64,000 nucleotides of DNA from Acidobacteriota bacterium. GTDB lineage: Bacteria; Acidobacteriota; Blastocatellia; Chloracidobacteriales; Chloracidobacteriaceae. Under the pieces are notes generated by a model that had not been told where the DNA came from, did not search any database, and was given only the letters and a program-made list of their open reading frames with translations. Shown here piece after piece: positions 46,710 to 55,938 of this stretch. The number at the start of each line of letters is the position of its first letter. Positions within the stretch are counted from its first letter, which is position 1. Both the position numbers and the translations under genes were made by a program. Location of the stretch: contig JACQXX010000116.1 of assembly GCA_016208495.1 (NCBI GenBank), positions 62,001 to 126,000 on the forward strand, given 5' to 3'.

Positions 46710-47165
46710 ATGTTTTGGCGAAAGAAGAAATCAACCGTTTCTGATGAAGTCCTTGACCGGGTGAGCACCGAGGTGCTGCAGGCGCTCCGGGAAGGTTCAC
46801 CGGAACTTGATTCGCTCAATCTTCAGTATGGCCAGCTTCGCGCCCGGATTGCCGAAGTGAAGCGTCAGCGCCAGCAGTCCTTTTTTGATTTCGCGGCGAT
46901 CCTGACCCTGGCACCACGGGCACTGACCGTGATGGCGCTGATTACCGTTTTTGCGATGAGCGCGAAGTTTCTGGTGAAACCCCAGGGAAATGTACTTTCC
47001 CAAACTGAGCTGGTTCAAGCAGAGCAAACTTTTGAAGAAAACGTCGTGCCGGTTACGGCACCCGTCACGGCCTGTTCAATTTCAACGAATCCACAATGCG
47101 TGGTTTCGACCGGTGATGTCTGGACACTCCTGATGCGTCAGGACACGCCGCTTCCAAACCGATAA
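46710..47165 (+). CDS. Single-TM protein, possible anti-sigma factor
   Basis: This 151 aa protein begins 32 bases after the sigma gene. The cytoplasmic N-terminal 70 residues are charged and helical (DEVLDRVSTEVLQALREG...LRARIAEVKRQRQQ). A single TM segment (about 75-98, LAPRALTVMALITVFAMSA) follows, then a short periplasmic tail with two cysteines (CSISTNPQC). The layout, small cytoplasmic domain plus TM plus periplasmic part next to an ECF gene, is that of anti-sigma factors. No ZAS zinc motif (HxxxCxxC) is present, so this is inference from position and topology. Confidence 0.6.
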   Translation: MFWRKKKSTVSDEVLDRVSTEVLQALREGSPELDSLNLQYGQLRARIAEVKRQRQQSFFDFAAILTLAPRALTVMALITVFAMSAKFLVKPQGNVLSQTELVQAEQTFEENVVPVTAPVTACSISTNPQCVVSTGDVWTLLMRQDTPLPNR

Positions 47166-47255
47166 AGTGAATTATGAATTATGAATTCAGTTTTTCTTCA
47201 TTCTTCATTCTTCATTCTGATTTCCCAAACCCTGAACCCTGAACCCTGAACCCTG
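47166..47255. repeat. TTCATTC and AACCCTG heptamer arrays
   Basis: The 95-base gap between the putative anti-sigma gene and the Spy-like gene is made almost wholly of TTCATTC units (47198-47218) and AACCCTG units (47226-47252). The arrays leave almost no room for a normal ribosome site before 47261. Confidence 0.85.
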
Positions 47256-47260
47256 CTTTT

Positions 47261-47668
47261 ATGTCTCACTCTTCTTCTCGATCAGTTCAATGGAAAGCCT
47301 GGCTGGTGCTGGGTTGTGTGTTTGGCCTTGGATGCCTGACTGGACTTTCGATTGGCGGCGTTTTTACTTCCCGAGCGGCCAAACCAGCGGCTGTGCCGGC
47401 GCCCAACATTCGGGATGGCGAAGCTTATTTTGCGACACTCCAGCGCGAACTCAACCTCAGCCCGGATCAGGCGGGCACAATCAAAACCATCATCACTGAA
47501 GCCGGGACCGAATACAAAGCTGTCTGTACTGAAGTCCGTCCACGCTACGATCTGGTCCGCGACCGCGCTCGCTCCCGCATGCGGGTTCTCCTGTCCGCCG
47601 ATCAGCAAAAGAAGTTTGATATTCTGGTGACACAGGAAAACTGTAATTGCCCCGAATTAAAAAAATAA
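47261..47668 (+). CDS. Spy/CpxP-like periplasmic protein
   Basis: This 135 aa protein has an N-terminal TM or signal anchor (WLVLGCVFGLGCLTGLSIGG) followed by a helical domain with the pattern LNLSPDQAGTIKTIITEAG and RMRVLLSADQQKKFDIL. That pattern is typical of the Spy/CpxP/CnrX-like 'heavy-metal sensor' fold with LTxxQ-type motifs. These proteins act as envelope chaperones or as sensors that report stress to an anti-sigma factor. Third place in an ECF sigma operon fits either role. It has Cys near the C-terminus (ENCNCPELKK). The upstream gap is filled with TTCATTC and AACCCTG heptamers. Confidence 0.75.
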   Translation: MSHSSSRSVQWKAWLVLGCVFGLGCLTGLSIGGVFTSRAAKPAAVPAPNIRDGEAYFATLQRELNLSPDQAGTIKTIITEAGTEYKAVCTEVRPRYDLVRDRARSRMRVLLSADQQKKFDILVTQENCNCPELKK

Positions 47669-47905
47669 TTTCTTCTTGTGTAACCAATCTTTTTTTCCCT
47701 CCGTTAATGGAAAGTAAGCAAGTCAAAAACACTCAATTTCCTTCTTCTTCGATTTAGAAATACTGATTGAAGTTTGCATACTTCAATCAGTACAAACCTG
47801 GTTGGTTTCGATTGGAACCAATTGAAGGAATTGTGTTTTTAGAATTGCAGATTTGTGTCAAACAGTTCACTCAACCACACTTAAATTCTGTAAAGAGGAG
47901 CATCT

Positions 47906-48358
47906 ATGTTTTCAAAAGTTCTGACCGTATTCACTATTTCCTTGACGATTTTTGTTTCTTCAAATTTTGGTGTTCAAGCAGCATTTTCACCAGTATTCTT
48001 TGAAGAAAAAGGTAGCGTTACATACACCGAAGCTGACTATCCACGCATTTCGGTTGATGAATTAAAGACCAAACTGGCCAAAGGCGAAGAGGTCATCATT
48101 ATTGACGTTCGCGGGAAAGATTTTGACACCAGTGCGACCAAGATCAAAGGCGCGCTCCGATTCAACGGCGATTTGAAGACGGCGGCGGCGAGTCTTCCAA
48201 AGGACAAGGAAATTGTGACCTATTGCGCCTGCTCAACCGACGGTGGTTCGGTCAAAGCGGCAATGATGCTCCGTGAAGCCGGGTTTACCAACGTCCGGGC
48301 ATTAAAGGGCGGCTGGACGGCCTGGAACGCGGCTCAAGGCGCGGTTGAAAACAAATAA
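47906..48358 (+). CDS. Exported rhodanese-domain protein
   Basis: A 150 aa single-domain rhodanese (sulfurtransferase fold) with a signal peptide (about 1-25, cleavage near VQAA). The domain shows ISVDELKTKLAKGEEVIIIDVRG, then the active-site loop YCACSTDGGS with the catalytic Cys, and the closing GWTAWNAAQG. Exported rhodaneses move sulfane sulfur or act in redox control in the periplasm. The ATG at 47906 follows AAGAGGAGC, a strong ribosome site. It is monocistronic by spacing. Confidence 0.88.
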   Translation: MFSKVLTVFTISLTIFVSSNFGVQAAFSPVFFEEKGSVTYTEADYPRISVDELKTKLAKGEEVIIIDVRGKDFDTSATKIKGALRFNGDLKTAAASLPKDKEIVTYCACSTDGGSVKAAMMLREAGFTNVRALKGGWTAWNAAQGAVENK

Positions 48359-48360
48359 AA

Positions 48361-48630
48361 CCAGTTAGTAGTCAGTAGTCAGTAGTCAGTAGTTCACCAA
48401 GCTTATATCAATTTGCGGTAAAATTCTCGTGTGAGTGAACAGGCAAATGATTCAAAAAAATAAACTTAGCGGGCTACTGGCTACAAAACGGCTGCAGGCT
48501 GAAGAAAACGGATTTGGGCAAGCTGAACCTGTTTCTGCTAAACTGTTGTCTTCAACCCGAAGTCTTCAACCCGTTGTCTTCAGCCCCGAGTCTTCGAATC
48601 TTCAGCGCCGAGTCTTCGAGTCTTCAGCCC
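48361..48630. repeat. AGTAGTC heptamers and CTTCAGCCCG repeats
   Basis: AGTAGTC units at 48364-48391 and a long run of CTTCAGCCCG/AGTCTTCA units at 48540-48630 fill the gap before the phosphoribosyltransferase gene. An ORF across them is translated repeat. Confidence 0.75.
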
Positions 48631-48631
48631 G

Positions 48632-49294
48632 ATGTTTTCTCCTATGCGTCACGAACGAACCGCTTTCACCAACCGCGTCACTGCTGGTCAGGCACTGGCC
48701 AAAAAGCTTCAGACTTACCACCATCAGCCTCGGCTCCTGGTCCTGGCCCTGCCGCGTGGTGGAGTTCCCGTCGCCGCTGAAGTCGCCGCAGCACTCAACG
48801 CCGAACTCGAAGTCATCCCCGTGCGCAAACTGGGCGTGCCGGGAAATTCCGAACTGGCGATGGGAGCGATTGCATTGGGCGGCCAGCACGTCTTCAATCG
48901 AGAAATCATTGATTATCTAAAACTTCCTCGAACCATTCTCCAATCGGCGATTGACCGCGAAACCAAAGAACTGACTCGCCGCAACGAAATCTATCGGCAA
49001 GGGCGTCCAATGCCGGACCTGGCCAATCGAACGGTGATTCTGGTGGATGACGGGTTGGCCACCGGTGCCACAATGAAAGCGGCGATTGCGGCGGTTCGTG
49101 CCGGAAAAGCTGGCCGCATCGTGGTTGCGGTCCCAGTTGGTGCGGCTGAAACCTGCGAGAGTCTTGCTCCGGAAGTAGACGAACTGGTGTGCCTGCTCAA
49201 ACCCGAACCTTTTTACGGCGTCGGTTTTGGATATGAAGATTTCTCGCAACTGACTGACCAGCAGGTTCTTGATTGTTTGCAAGGTCAGGGCTAA
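48632..49294 (+). CDS. Phosphoribosyltransferase-fold protein
   Basis: This 220 aa protein of the type I PRTase fold has the PRPP-binding motif VILVDDGLATGATMKAA at about residue 128, LALPRGGVPVAAEVA as the second loop, and IPVRKLGVPGN. It matches the stand-alone 'phosphoribosyltransferase' family often found next to hydrolases or erythromycin-esterase domains. Its substrate is unknown, and many members are not true nucleotide-salvage enzymes. Homologues usually begin near the internal ATG at 48644 (MRHERTAF), which may be the real start; neither start has a ribosome site because the upstream sequence is repeat. Confidence 0.82.
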   Translation: MFSPMRHERTAFTNRVTAGQALAKKLQTYHHQPRLLVLALPRGGVPVAAEVAAALNAELEVIPVRKLGVPGNSELAMGAIALGGQHVFNREIIDYLKLPRTILQSAIDRETKELTRRNEIYRQGRPMPDLANRTVILVDDGLATGATMKAAIAAVRAGKAGRIVVAVPVGAAETCESLAPEVDELVCLLKPEPFYGVGFGYEDFSQLTDQQVLDCLQGQG

Positions 49295-49486
49295 TGATTT
49301 CGATACCATTTAGGGCTGAGGGGAATACAGATTTATCAACAACTTAGCCTTTTGCTCAGGCGATTTTGGAATGAACCACTTGTATGAGTGAGCAGTGAAG
49401 TGACTGAAAGAAATGGAGTTAGCGAACTACTGACTACTCTTTTTCCGTGTCCCCTTGTCTCCTGGTTCGTTTGTCGGATGGTCTTT

Positions 49487-50746
49487 TTATCCTGACACAA
49501 GCGAGCCTGTCACTTTTGTTTTTGGTCCACAGTTTTGGTTTCGCCCTGACTGTTTGGCGACATAGAGCCGTTTATCCACCAGTGTTTTTAACTCCTCAGT
49601 AAAATCGTGGATTCGTTCCCAGGTTTCTGGGTCAACTTCACCATCAAGCGACGTTGGGGGGTGCTCTCGGAAAAAGGAAATGATTTCCTGATACTGCTTT
49701 GACTCTGACGCCTGGGCATATCCACAGGAAATGGTGATTGAGCAGTCTGGATCAATCGTGCTTTTGACCAGAACTTCCTGTCCATTCAGGTCCTTGACAT
49801 AGATTTTGGTGGTTCGGACTTCCGATTGGATTCGACCAATGATGATATCCAGTTCGGCTGGCTGCACATTGGGGAAGACCAGAACGAATTCCTCGCCGCC
49901 AAACCGAATCACAAAATCATCCTGGGTGCGAATATTCGTTGAGAGGATTTTCGCCAGGGTTTTTATCACGACATCGCCTGCCGGGTGACCAAGCGTGTCA
50001 TTGACCCGCTTAAAAAAATCAATATCCAACATCGCGACTCCGATTGGCTGGCGACCAAGCTGGCTGGCAATCACTTTGTAAAATTTGGACATTCCTTTTT
50101 TGGAGTACACGCCATAAACACCTGTCATGGCATCGAGCAGGGCATCTTCGCGTTCTTTCACCAGCATGGTCATCAGTTTTCGGTTTTCACGCCCTTGCTG
50201 CAACATCGTAATGATTCGATCCCGGTTGTGGAACATGGCTTCAGTCAGCGCGCTTTCCTTGTCGGAAAGCTCCATTTCAAGCTCCGACTTGAGTTGAGAT
50301 TCACGCCGTCGCAACAACCCGACATAAGCAAAGCTGACTGAATTAATTGAACAGAGCAGGGCCGCAACAATCCAGAACGGCTGTTTCTGATGAATGATGT
50401 TTCCGGCTTCTTCAGCATTGAGCGTGCTGAGCCGATCAATTTCGGTTCTGCAAATTTTGACCAGGGGTTCAAAATCTGCTTCCTGGGCTTTCCGGGTCAA
50501 GCCGGATGCCTTATCAGCCGCCTGATACACTTCAGAATGTACCTTTTGCAAAACATCAACGGTTTTTAATTCCTTTACCCGTTCATTGACCACTTGAGAT
50601 GATTTCTCAATGGCAGCCTGCCCAAGCCCACCCAAAGCCAGGTAAATTTTCCCGTAGGCTGGAACCTTTGATTGATCTGTTATCTGGACAATGGCGATAA
50701 AAACAAACACCAAATTCAGAAGTGCGAACACAAAGTAGCGACGCAT
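49487..50746 (-). CDS. Diguanylate cyclase (GGDEF) with N-terminal sensor region
   Basis: Makes the second messenger c-di-GMP from two GTP. The 419 aa protein has TM1 (about 6-22), a 100-residue extracytoplasmic helical region, TM2 (about 123-146) and a coiled linker. The GGDEF domain follows, with the active site GGEEF at 283-287 and the metal/GTP helices DIDFFKRVNDTLGHPAGD. The I-site position nine residues before GGEEF is Thr instead of Arg (sequence RTQDDFVIRF), so product inhibition through the canonical RxxD is probably absent. It is 54 bases downstream of the PilT/GspE-like ATPase gene, likely in one operon. Confidence 0.9.
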   Translation of the reverse strand: MRRYFVFALLNLVFVFIAIVQITDQSKVPAYGKIYLALGGLGQAAIEKSSQVVNERVKELKTVDVLQKVHSEVYQAADKASGLTRKAQEADFEPLVKICRTEIDRLSTLNAEEAGNIIHQKQPFWIVAALLCSINSVSFAYVGLLRRRESQLKSELEMELSDKESALTEAMFHNRDRIITMLQQGRENRKLMTMLVKEREDALLDAMTGVYGVYSKKGMSKFYKVIASQLGRQPIGVAMLDIDFFKRVNDTLGHPAGDVVIKTLAKILSTNIRTQDDFVIRFGGEEFVLVFPNVQPAELDIIIGRIQSEVRTTKIYVKDLNGQEVLVKSTIDPDCSITISCGYAQASESKQYQEIISFFREHPPTSLDGEVDPETWERIHDFTEELKTLVDKRLYVAKQSGRNQNCGPKTKVTGSLVSG

Positions 50747-50800
50747 GCAGTGACCTCAATCTGGCAATTTTCACCCTCATGGTTGGCCCCATGGTGAATC

Positions 50801-52285
50801 TTACTGTTCCGGAGTATCAAGGGGGCCTGTTTTTTGATTTCGATTTCGCAAAAACTCTGGCGCCTTATGTTTTCCTGACATCCGACTTGATTTCCGGTAG
50901 GAGCCTCCGATGGCGGCGTCTTCGTCCCGTTCGGCAGCTTTTAAAACCATGCTGTTGTAAATCAAACTTTGCTCAACTGCATTTTTTAAGGCCGAGCCAA
51001 AGGATTCTTCCAGGATCAAGGTCTCGGTATTCTCAGTTCCGATGGCCATATAGTAGGCATACGGGTCATCGCTTTGGGTTCTGAGTAAAGCCTGAATTTG
51101 TTTGTTTTTGGTCGGACGCATGACTTCTTGAATCAGCACCGGCAGCGTTGCCTGCTGGACTCCGTTTTCATCAATTGAATACCGATGTTTGGGCGGCAAG
51201 ATCTTTTGGGCAATGATTGCCTGCAAATGGTTGCTGATTGAAAAGTAATCATCGCCAGTCATTTGGAGAAATTTCAGCAGGGCAGCGGGCGCATTGGTTG
51301 AGGAATGCATGGTCCCAATTACCATGTGTCCGGTTTTGGCCATCGCCAGCGCCTGATTGGCCATATCTTCGTCTCGGATTTCACCGACCACAATGATGTC
51401 TGGATCCTGACGAAGCGCATGCCTGGCACCTTCGGTATAACTTCCGACGTCGCGCCCGACATAAATCTGCCTGAATCGCGCCCGACGGTTGGTAAATCGG
51501 TATTCGGGTGGATCTTCAAACAGGGTGATATTGACCGGAAGGCGATCATTTACCGCTTCAAGCATGGCCCCCACCGTGGTTGATTTTCCCGAGCCAGTTG
51601 ATCCAACCACCAGGATCAACCCACTGCTGATGGTGCCATTCATCAGATCGTAGACAAGCGACCCGGCGGCTGGTGAAAACCGGAGCTGTTTGAGTGTTGG
51701 CAACACCGGCCAGATCCGTCGGAAAGACAGGCATAACCCAGAGCCAAGCGGGGTAACCGGTTCTGATCGGTATACATGCACCCGATACCGTCCCTTGATT
51801 TCATTCCCGTCTTCATCACAGGTTAAAACATCAAATGCTACGTCAAACGGCTGGAAGACCAGCATCTGAGTGGTGACCTGTGACGGTTCATATCGTTCCG
51901 GAAGGAGCGAATCCTCGGGTTCATCGGGGAGGAGTTCATCCGGTTGGAGCGGGTTGGGATCCTCGTACTCCAAATCCAGGTCAACTGACAAACTCCGATA
52001 TTTTGACCGAAGATGGCGAGTGTAAGCTGCCAGGGCCCGGAGACGCTCAGTAAAGGGTGTCCCCCGGCATACCAGGTACGCCAACTCAAACAGAACCTGC
52101 TCTGAGATGATGCGTTGGGGAATGCCTTCAATGCGCCCTTCGAGATCTTCTAATTCGCGCTGGAGGTTCCGTTTATAGGGCGGGGTATCGGCCTGCAGGT
52201 GCAAATCGCTTTCCCCGCTCAGCGTCATATCCCGCAATTCATTGATAATGTCTTTATACGTAAAAACTGAATTATCTAAAAACAT
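50801..52285 (-). CDS. PilT/GspE-family secretion or pilus ATPase
   Basis: This 494 aa protein is an AAA-type hexameric ATPase of the type II/IV secretion superfamily. Walker A is GSTGSGKST with Lys234. The Asp box is ITLFEDPPEYRF, Walker B is DPDIIVVGEIRD and the His box is KTGHMVIGTMHSS. These are close to PilT retraction ATPases. The N-terminal domain is longer than in PilT and carries an acidic Pro/Glu/Leu stretch (about 108-135). The C-terminus has a basic tail. No pilin, PilC or PilQ gene lies nearby; only a two-TM protein upstream and a diguanylate cyclase downstream. The target machine is therefore unknown. Confidence 0.88.
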   Translation of the reverse strand: MFLDNSVFTYKDIINELRDMTLSGESDLHLQADTPPYKRNLQRELEDLEGRIEGIPQRIISEQVLFELAYLVCRGTPFTERLRALAAYTRHLRSKYRSLSVDLDLEYEDPNPLQPDELLPDEPEDSLLPERYEPSQVTTQMLVFQPFDVAFDVLTCDEDGNEIKGRYRVHVYRSEPVTPLGSGLCLSFRRIWPVLPTLKQLRFSPAAGSLVYDLMNGTISSGLILVVGSTGSGKSTTVGAMLEAVNDRLPVNITLFEDPPEYRFTNRRARFRQIYVGRDVGSYTEGARHALRQDPDIIVVGEIRDEDMANQALAMAKTGHMVIGTMHSSTNAPAALLKFLQMTGDDYFSISNHLQAIIAQKILPPKHRYSIDENGVQQATLPVLIQEVMRPTKNKQIQALLRTQSDDPYAYYMAIGTENTETLILEESFGSALKNAVEQSLIYNSMVLKAAERDEDAAIGGSYRKSSRMSGKHKAPEFLRNRNQKTGPLDTPEQ

Positions 52286-52311
52286 GAGAACGCTTCTACC
52301 CTTTTCAGTAA

Positions 52312-53730
52312 CTAATGAATCCCGAAAAATGAACCACGAGGCGGCACGGTAATTGAAATCTCAGGCAATTCCAATTGGCGGTCTCCAAACACAAACACAC
52401 TATCCCGATAAGCATTGAGCAAAAATGATTCGATCTCAGACGGTGAGATATCAACTTCGGCTGGAATATACCAGTAAACGGTATCGTACTCGATGGCGAT
52501 TTCAGCCGGTCGAACCCGGCATCGAAGCAATAAATTGACAATGTTCTGGAGTGCGGCTTCTAAAACCACTTCCGGTTTGATGTAGATATGTTGAAACAAC
52601 TCCACATCCTGCAAGGCAATTGACACCAGCATTCCATTTTGCCGTTGAAGCTGTTCGAGCTGGCTGAACTGACCTGACCCAATTGGAATCCGTGGCACCA
52701 TTGCCGGATCAGTGGTATCTCCCAGAATAAACCCTCCAATGCTATCGGCAAGCCGGGCATACTTGGCGGACCCAATATCAGCACCAGGATCCTGGGTTGG
52801 TGTCCTGGCGGGAGGGACTGTCGGTGACTCTTCAGTAGATAAGGTAAATGCTGGCACCGAACTGTTGCTGGGGACTGGGGGAAATTTTTCGGATGATTGA
52901 CTATGGGCGAGAGGGAAATACGGCTCCGGTAAAGGAGGCGAAACTGGTGAGGGAGCAGGTGTTTCCGCCGGCGAAGTCTTGATCGTTTCCAGGCTGCTGG
53001 GCGGTGGTTTCAAGGCTGGTGCTTTGAGGGGGGCGGTTTTACTCGTTGGAGGGGCCGGAAGCGGTGTGTTCACTGGCTCAAAGCTACCAGAGGAGGTTTG
53101 CATTTTGATCCGACGCTGCATCAAGGCCAAATCCAGGGCCTGTCGTTCACGGGCCTGCACGTCGCGTTGTAAACTTTCGAAACTCTCAATCAGGTTGGAG
53201 AGTGCTTCAGACAATGAACGGGGAGGGGACAAACTATACTTTCCCAGTTGTCGGATCAGGTGTTGGCGATAGGCCCATAATCCCAGTCCAATAATCGTCA
53301 CAATACTCCAAAAGCAACCACTCATTACCAGCAAGCGCTGTTGCATGGCCGCCGTTTCCTGTGTTTGCACCACCCTGGCTTCCTGTTCACAGGCAGCCAG
53401 CAATGGTTCAGCAACTGAAAAAATATTTTCACTGGACGAGGTTTGGGTCAATTTTTCTAATTGCAATTTGTCACGTTTTTCAACCAACCCAGAGAGGGCG
53501 GCCCAGGTTTTTGGATAGCGTGACGTGTCAGGGTCAGCGGCAGCTAAATGCTTGCGGAAGGTATCGAGGCGGGAGGTAAACTCAGGTTCAGGGGAAATGG
53601 CCAGCCGGGCTGCGGAAGCAACGACCTGGGTGTGTCCTTCAAGCGAATTGGTGGTCGTAACCCCATACCAGGTGAAGAACAATCCACCCCCTAACACAAT
53701 GATGATAAGCACTTTTAGAAATATCTGCAC
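52312..53730 (-). CDS. Two-TM protein with proline-rich linker
   Basis: This 472 aa protein is not recognised as a known family. TM1 is residues about 4-22 and TM2 about 138-157. Between them is a helical periplasmic domain, and after TM2 a short helical part (LSEALSNLIESFESLQRDVQ). About 130 residues of Pro/Ser/Thr-rich linker (PAPPTSKTAPLKAPALKPPP) lead to a C-terminal folded domain (about 350-472, LSNVALQDVELFQHI-like and VRPAEIAIEYDTVYWYIPAE). The ATPase gene starts 26 bases downstream, so the two are probably coupled. It may be a membrane platform or regulator for the ATPase, by position only. Confidence 0.65.
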   Translation of the reverse strand: MQIFLKVLIIIVLGGGLFFTWYGVTTTNSLEGHTQVVASAARLAISPEPEFTSRLDTFRKHLAAADPDTSRYPKTWAALSGLVEKRDKLQLEKLTQTSSSENIFSVAEPLLAACEQEARVVQTQETAAMQQRLLVMSGCFWSIVTIIGLGLWAYRQHLIRQLGKYSLSPPRSLSEALSNLIESFESLQRDVQARERQALDLALMQRRIKMQTSSGSFEPVNTPLPAPPTSKTAPLKAPALKPPPSSLETIKTSPAETPAPSPVSPPLPEPYFPLAHSQSSEKFPPVPSNSSVPAFTLSTEESPTVPPARTPTQDPGADIGSAKYARLADSIGGFILGDTTDPAMVPRIPIGSGQFSQLEQLQRQNGMLVSIALQDVELFQHIYIKPEVVLEAALQNIVNLLLRCRVRPAEIAIEYDTVYWYIPAEVDISPSEIESFLLNAYRDSVFVFGDRQLELPEISITVPPRGSFFGIH

Positions 53731-53980
53731 AGGTGCAGGGCTCCTTCAGACGGCTGAACACAAGCAGAGGCTACATCTTACAGCGATGCAGGCTGATTTT
53801 TTATACCTGGATAAATAAAGTTGTTAAGGAAATCAACTCAATTGAGCAATGATGAGAACTGTTAGCTGATCAACGAGCCAGCAGATAATAAAAAGGTTCA
53901 CTGAATTTTGCAATTTTTAGCGAAGAGATCGAGGGTAAATTACCAGGATTCACATTTAAATTTATCAAAAGAAAATTGGG

Positions 53981-54661
53981 TCACCTTCCTTGAATCAGTT
54001 TTACCTGATTGGCCTCAAAAGCTTTTTGAAGGGCCATTCTGGTTGCGATCTTAAATGAAAAGGGATTGCTGTCTACTTCGTGATACCGGCCAAATATCAC
54101 GGCAACATCAAACATCACGGATACTTTTTCAGTTTCTATGTACTTACGCTGATATGTTTCAATGGCTTCTTTGACGGCTGGTCGAAACTCAGGCGGGAGT
54201 TGATCCCCTGTAACATACCACCGTAACTGGCAGTTCTGACTATCTGAAGCCGGAAAAATTTCAAGCGAGACGATTGCGAATCGTGATGGACACGAACTTT
54301 GTTTCACGTATCGGGCAGCACCAGTCGTTTTCCAACGCACAGTTGCACCAGGGAACTCACCCGGCTTGAGAAAGTCCAGTGGTTGAATGGCTTCCGGCTG
54401 GTGCTCGGGAATGAACCCGGCTGAGATTGCCCACGCCCGAAGCTGATCAGCCAGGTACTCAGAAAAGTCATGGCACGTCGGGCGCGCGCTTTCAGCACGG
54501 CTCACCAATGCGACCACTTCAGCACCGGACACGTCATCTCGCTTGAGCAGTTCGAGCCAGTCGGTCACGATCTGATAGACCGCCTTTTCCCGCCCGCCCC
54601 GATCTTTGAGCGAAACATAATCGTGCGCCATCTTTTCAACCAGATTCAACCAGAACGCCAT
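53981..54661 (-). CDS. Hypothetical protein (226 aa)
   Basis: Not recognised. The N-terminal half is helical (MAFWLNLVEKMAHDYVSLKD, YQIVTDWLELLKRDDVSG). The C-terminal half alternates strands and helices (SRFAIVSLEIFPASDSQNCQ, VMFDVAVIFGRYHEVDSN). No signal peptide, TM segment or nucleotide motif was found. It lies alone on the minus strand between the two-TM protein (250-base gap) and waaF, which is divergent. The start is the ATG at 54661. Confidence 0.6.
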   Translation of the reverse strand: MAFWLNLVEKMAHDYVSLKDRGGREKAVYQIVTDWLELLKRDDVSGAEVVALVSRAESARPTCHDFSEYLADQLRAWAISAGFIPEHQPEAIQPLDFLKPGEFPGATVRWKTTGAARYVKQSSCPSRFAIVSLEIFPASDSQNCQLRWYVTGDQLPPEFRPAVKEAIETYQRKYIETEKVSVMFDVAVIFGRYHEVDSNPFSFKIATRMALQKAFEANQVKLIQGR

Positions 54662-54765
54662 AATTCATGCTCCATCAGGGTTCGTGTGCTGAGTTTGATA
54701 CTATGCAGGGCTCTGTTTTCCGATAGAATGCTCCAAATCTCAAATCCTAAATCCCAAACCCTACT

Positions 54766-55815
54766 ATGTCTGAAAACATTTGCATTCGCGGCACCAACTG
54801 GGTGGGCGATAGCATCATCACCATTCCAGCCCTGCGCGAACTCCGCCGCATTTTTCCCGAGTCGCGCTTGACGTTGCTGGTTCGGCCCTGGGTGACTGGT
54901 ATTTTTGAAGGTACGGGGCTGGTTGACGATCTTCTGACCTATGATAGTCAAAGCGAATCGTTTTGGACCTGTGTCCAAAAGATCAAAGCACGCAAGTTTG
55001 ATCGGGCAATTTTATTTCAAAATGCTTTTGAAGCCGCCGCCTTGATGTTTTGCGCCCGGGTGCCGGTTCGGGTTGGATTTCCGACCGATGCCCGACGGCT
55101 GTTGTTAACCAGCGCGGTCCCACTCGAACCGGCAACTCTCAGAAAACACCAGATTTATTATTATCTGGACCTGGTCTCCCGATATGAAGAATATCTCACC
55201 GGCCAGACCCAGGTTAATTTTAATGCACCAGCCTATCAGCTCCGAATTCCAACAGAAAAACGTGAGGCGATTCGCTCAACTTTGATTGAAAGAGGACTGA
55301 ATCCAGACCGACAATGGATTGCCATCAACCCAGGTGCCACCAATAGCGAAGCCAAACGGTGGCCAACCGACTATTTTGCATCCCTGGTTGACCAACTCAT
55401 TGAGCGAGGTGACCTGGAAGTGTGTCTGATTGGTGCTGCGAATGAAACCGAGATTTCTCAGGCCGTGGTTGAGTATTCGCGGCACAAATCAGCGATTCGG
55501 GTTCTGACCGGTACCACCACCCTGGCCGAAAGCATTGCCTTTTTGACGTGGTGTTCGCTGGTGATTTCCAATGACACTGGTCCGGCCTATGTCACCGCCG
55601 CACTGGACCGCCCGCTCCTGACGATTTTTGGCCCAACAAACCCAAATATGATCAGTCCGTTTTCTCCGCATGCCCACCTGATTCGCAATCTGGTGCATTG
55701 TGCGCCATGTATGCTCAGAAAATGTCCGATTGATCACCGTTGTATGCAGAACATTACTCCCCAGGAAGTCTTTCGCCGGGCCATTCAGGTGCTTGAAGCC
55801 AGTCAATATATTTAG
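54766..55815 (+). CDS. waaF: ADP-heptose--LPS heptosyltransferase (WaaF type)
   Basis: A GT9 glycosyltransferase that adds heptose to the lipopolysaccharide inner core. The 349 aa protein opens with CIRGTNWVGDSIITIPALRE, the WaaF signature, and has the C-terminal donor-binding ISNDTGPAYVTAAL followed by TIFGPTNPNM. A cluster of cysteines near the end (CAPCMLRKCPIDHRCMQ) is family-typical. The start is the ATG at 54766. Together with kdsB it shows that this organism has an LPS with core sugars. It is convergent with the NUDIX gene. Confidence 0.9.
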   Translation: MSENICIRGTNWVGDSIITIPALRELRRIFPESRLTLLVRPWVTGIFEGTGLVDDLLTYDSQSESFWTCVQKIKARKFDRAILFQNAFEAAALMFCARVPVRVGFPTDARRLLLTSAVPLEPATLRKHQIYYYLDLVSRYEEYLTGQTQVNFNAPAYQLRIPTEKREAIRSTLIERGLNPDRQWIAINPGATNSEAKRWPTDYFASLVDQLIERGDLEVCLIGAANETEISQAVVEYSRHKSAIRVLTGTTTLAESIAFLTWCSLVISNDTGPAYVTAALDRPLLTIFGPTNPNMISPFSPHAHLIRNLVHCAPCMLRKCPIDHRCMQNITPQEVFRRAIQVLEASQYI

Positions 55816-55938
55816 GGCTGAAGACTCGCAAGCTCGGGGCACAGAAAGGGATGAGGGATGAAGGATGAGGGATGAAATAAAACCAGCTCTTCAGCCCTGA
55901 GCCCGTTGTCTTCAGCCCAAAGTCTTCAGCCCTCATCC
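55816..55938. repeat. GGGCTGA/CTTCAGCCC and CATCCCT repeats
   Basis: Units GGGCTGAAGACTCG and their complements, with GATGAGG heptamers between them (55852-55875), fill the gap between the convergent waaF and NUDIX genes. Confidence 0.75.
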
